NCBI GenBank assembly: GCA_051002015.1
Contig: JBPCMS010000103.1
Span: forward strand, 1-8,670
DNA: 8,670 bases
From: JACDBE01 sp051002015
Lineage (GTDB): Bacteria > Actinomycetota > Acidimicrobiia > Spongiisociales > UBA5794
Direction: 5' to 3'
The translations under genes were made by a program, and so were the position numbers. Below the pieces are notes generated by a model. The model did not search any database. It saw only the letters and a list, made by a program, of their open reading frames with translations, and was not told the DNA's origin. This document shows positions 6,330-8,670 of the stretch, in pieces. Within the stretch, counting starts at the first letter, position 1. Every line of letters starts with the position of its first letter.

Positions 6330-6792
6330 ACGGTTCGGTCGCCAACAGACGTCGTCTGGTGCGCCGTCTGGTCAGGTCGGGCGAGATCGAGTCGCAGCAC
6401 GAGCTGGTGGAGATGCTCGAATCGGCCGGCTATCCGGTCACCCAGGCCACGGTCTCGCGCGACCTCGATGCGATCGGCGCGGTCAAGGCCAGGACCGAGA
6501 ACGGCGGTCACCATTACGAGATACCCGAGGAGACGCCGACGGGCGGCCCGGTCGACCGGAAGCTGGCGTTGGTCATCAACGAGTTCGTCGATGTGTTCGC
6601 CACGTCGGGCAACCTGCTGATCATCCACACCAGGCCGGGGGCGGCGCACGTGGTGGGCAGCGCCCTCGACCGCGTCCGGCTCGACGGGATGCTGGGCACG
6701 GTCGCCGGCGACGACACCCTGCTGGTGGTTGCATCCGAGAAGGTGGGTGGGAGCGGGCTCATCGAGCAGCTCTCCGCACGGGGCGTGGATGC

Positions 6793-6796
<4 letters not shown>
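6326..6796 (+). CDS. argR: Arginine repressor ArgR
   Basis: ArgR is the hexameric arginine-dependent transcriptional regulator of arginine genes. The 156-residue product has the normal two-domain layout. The N-terminal winged helix-turn-helix includes SQHELVEMLESAGYPVTQA (23-41) and the recognition motif TVSRDL (42-47). The C-terminal oligomerisation and arginine-binding domain has HTRPGAAHVVGSALD (101-115) and GTVAGDDT (124-131) with the paired aspartates that contact arginine. GGAGGAGG at 6314-6321 lies four bases before the GTG at 6326, the best Shine-Dalgarno sequence in the operon, so argR translation can be initiated independently as well as by coupling. It overlaps argB by GTGA and argG by ATGA. 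It probably represses its own operon through the site proposed before argC. Confidence 0.95.
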
Positions 6797-8017
<1,221 letters not shown>

Positions 8018-8090
8018 TTACGTTGGGTGACCCGGTGCCGACCGCGCCGGCTATTACGGCGGCCCGACGGTCGCGGTCGAGCAGGCACCG

Positions 8091-8670
8091 GTGAGCGACC
8101 CAACATTCACCCTTTGGAGTGGCCGTCTCGCCGCCGGTCCCGGGGAGGCCCTGTGGCGGTTCACCGTCGACCGCACCGACCGGCGGCTCCTCACCCACGA
8201 CATCCGTGGCTCGCTGGCCCACGTCTCCATGCTTGGTGGGCGGGGCATCCTGTCGGCAGACGAGACCGACGCGCTGGGCAGGGGGCTCGAGGCTGTGAGG
8301 GCCGAGGCGGAGGCCGGCTCGTTCCCGTTCCTCGAGAGCGACGAGGACGTCCACACCGCGGTGGAGCGCAGGCTCACCGAGATCGCCGGCCCGGTGGCGG
8401 GCAAGCTCCAAACCGGCCGCTCCCGCAACGACCAGGTGTGCCTGGACCTGCGGCTGTACCTGGCCGAGGCGGTGGACGCCAGGCTGGCCGAGATCGACCG
8501 GCTGGTCGCCGCCCTGGTCGCCCAGGCCGAGCGCCACACCGGTACCATCGTCGCCGCCTACACCCACCTCCAGCAGGCGCAGGCCATCCCCCTCGGCCAC
8601 CACCTGCTCGCCTATGCCTGGATGCTGACCCGCGACAGCGCCAGGCTGTCAGGGGCCCGCACCAGGATCG
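8091..8670 (+). CDS. argH: Argininosuccinate lyase, N-terminal part, cut by the window edge
   Basis: ArgH splits argininosuccinate into arginine and fumarate, the last step of arginine synthesis. The 193 codons present are open to the right edge. They show TLWSGRLAAGPGEALWRF (7-24), the family N-terminus; DIRGSLAH (37-44); HTAVERRL (88-95); the substrate-binding TGRSRNDQV (108-116); and THLQQAQ (158-164), whose His159 matches the conserved active-site histidine. The serine loop near residue 280 and the C-terminal third lie outside the window. GTG 8091 is the only reasonable start: an in-frame stop lies at 8028-8030 and no other start codon follows it. Its ribosome binding site is weak (AGG at 8083-8085). 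Unlike the other junctions in the operon, 73 bases separate it from argG; I see no gene or strong structure in that gap. Confidence 0.93.
   Translation, partial: MSDPTFTLWSGRLAAGPGEALWRFTVDRTDRRLLTHDIRGSLAHVSMLGGRGILSADETDALGRGLEAVRAEAEAGSFPFLESDEDVHTAVERRLTEIAGPVAGKLQTGRSRNDQVCLDLRLYLAEAVDARLAEIDRLVAALVAQAERHTGTIVAAYTHLQQAQAIPLGHHLLAYAWMLTRDSARLSGARTRI

Overview
The window looks like chromosomal DNA of a high-GC Gram-positive bacterium, probably an actinobacterium. Hand-counted GC reaches about 80% in parts of the coding sequence, many genes start with GTG, and neighbouring genes are joined by 4-base stop/start overlaps. The arginine cluster contains an ArgR-type repressor, and the acyl-CoA dehydrogenase is of a kind common in Actinobacteria. 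A lineage such as Acidimicrobiia is plausible, but this is inference only.

Layout. Positions 1-480 are of lower GC (about 60% by hand count) and hold no confident complete gene. They contain a minus-strand C-terminal fragment followed by a perfect hairpin, two further perfect palindromes, and a short plus-strand ORF with a strong ribosome binding site. From about 500 to 4274 the minus strand carries a tightly coupled row. In transcription order it is a 68-residue protein, a polytopic membrane protein of about 453 residues (frame broken twice), a 62-residue single-span membrane protein, an acyl-CoA dehydrogenase, and a nagA whose last ~100 codons are missing. A short divergent promoter region lies at 4275-4389. 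From 4390 to the right edge the plus strand carries an arginine biosynthesis operon in the order argC, argB, argR, argG (frame broken once) and argH (cut by the window edge).

How it works together. ArgB phosphorylates N-acetylglutamate and ArgC reduces the product to the semialdehyde. ArgG and ArgH convert citrulline plus aspartate to arginine plus fumarate. ArgR, encoded inside the operon, should sense arginine and repress it, and an AT-rich ARG-box-like stretch overlaps a candidate leaderless promoter just before argC. argJ, argD and argF, which often lie between argC and argR in Actinobacteria, are absent here.

Cautions. Three +1 frame breaks, all at short homopolymers, interrupt two genes that otherwise look intact, which points to read or assembly errors at least as much as to real pseudogenes. 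nagA loses its family match at about position 500, close to the GC drop, so this is either a rearrangement breakpoint or a misjoin. I did not find a clearly new biological system. The best candidate for unexplored function is the coupled minus-strand unit of the 68-residue protein, the polytopic membrane protein and the 62-residue membrane protein.
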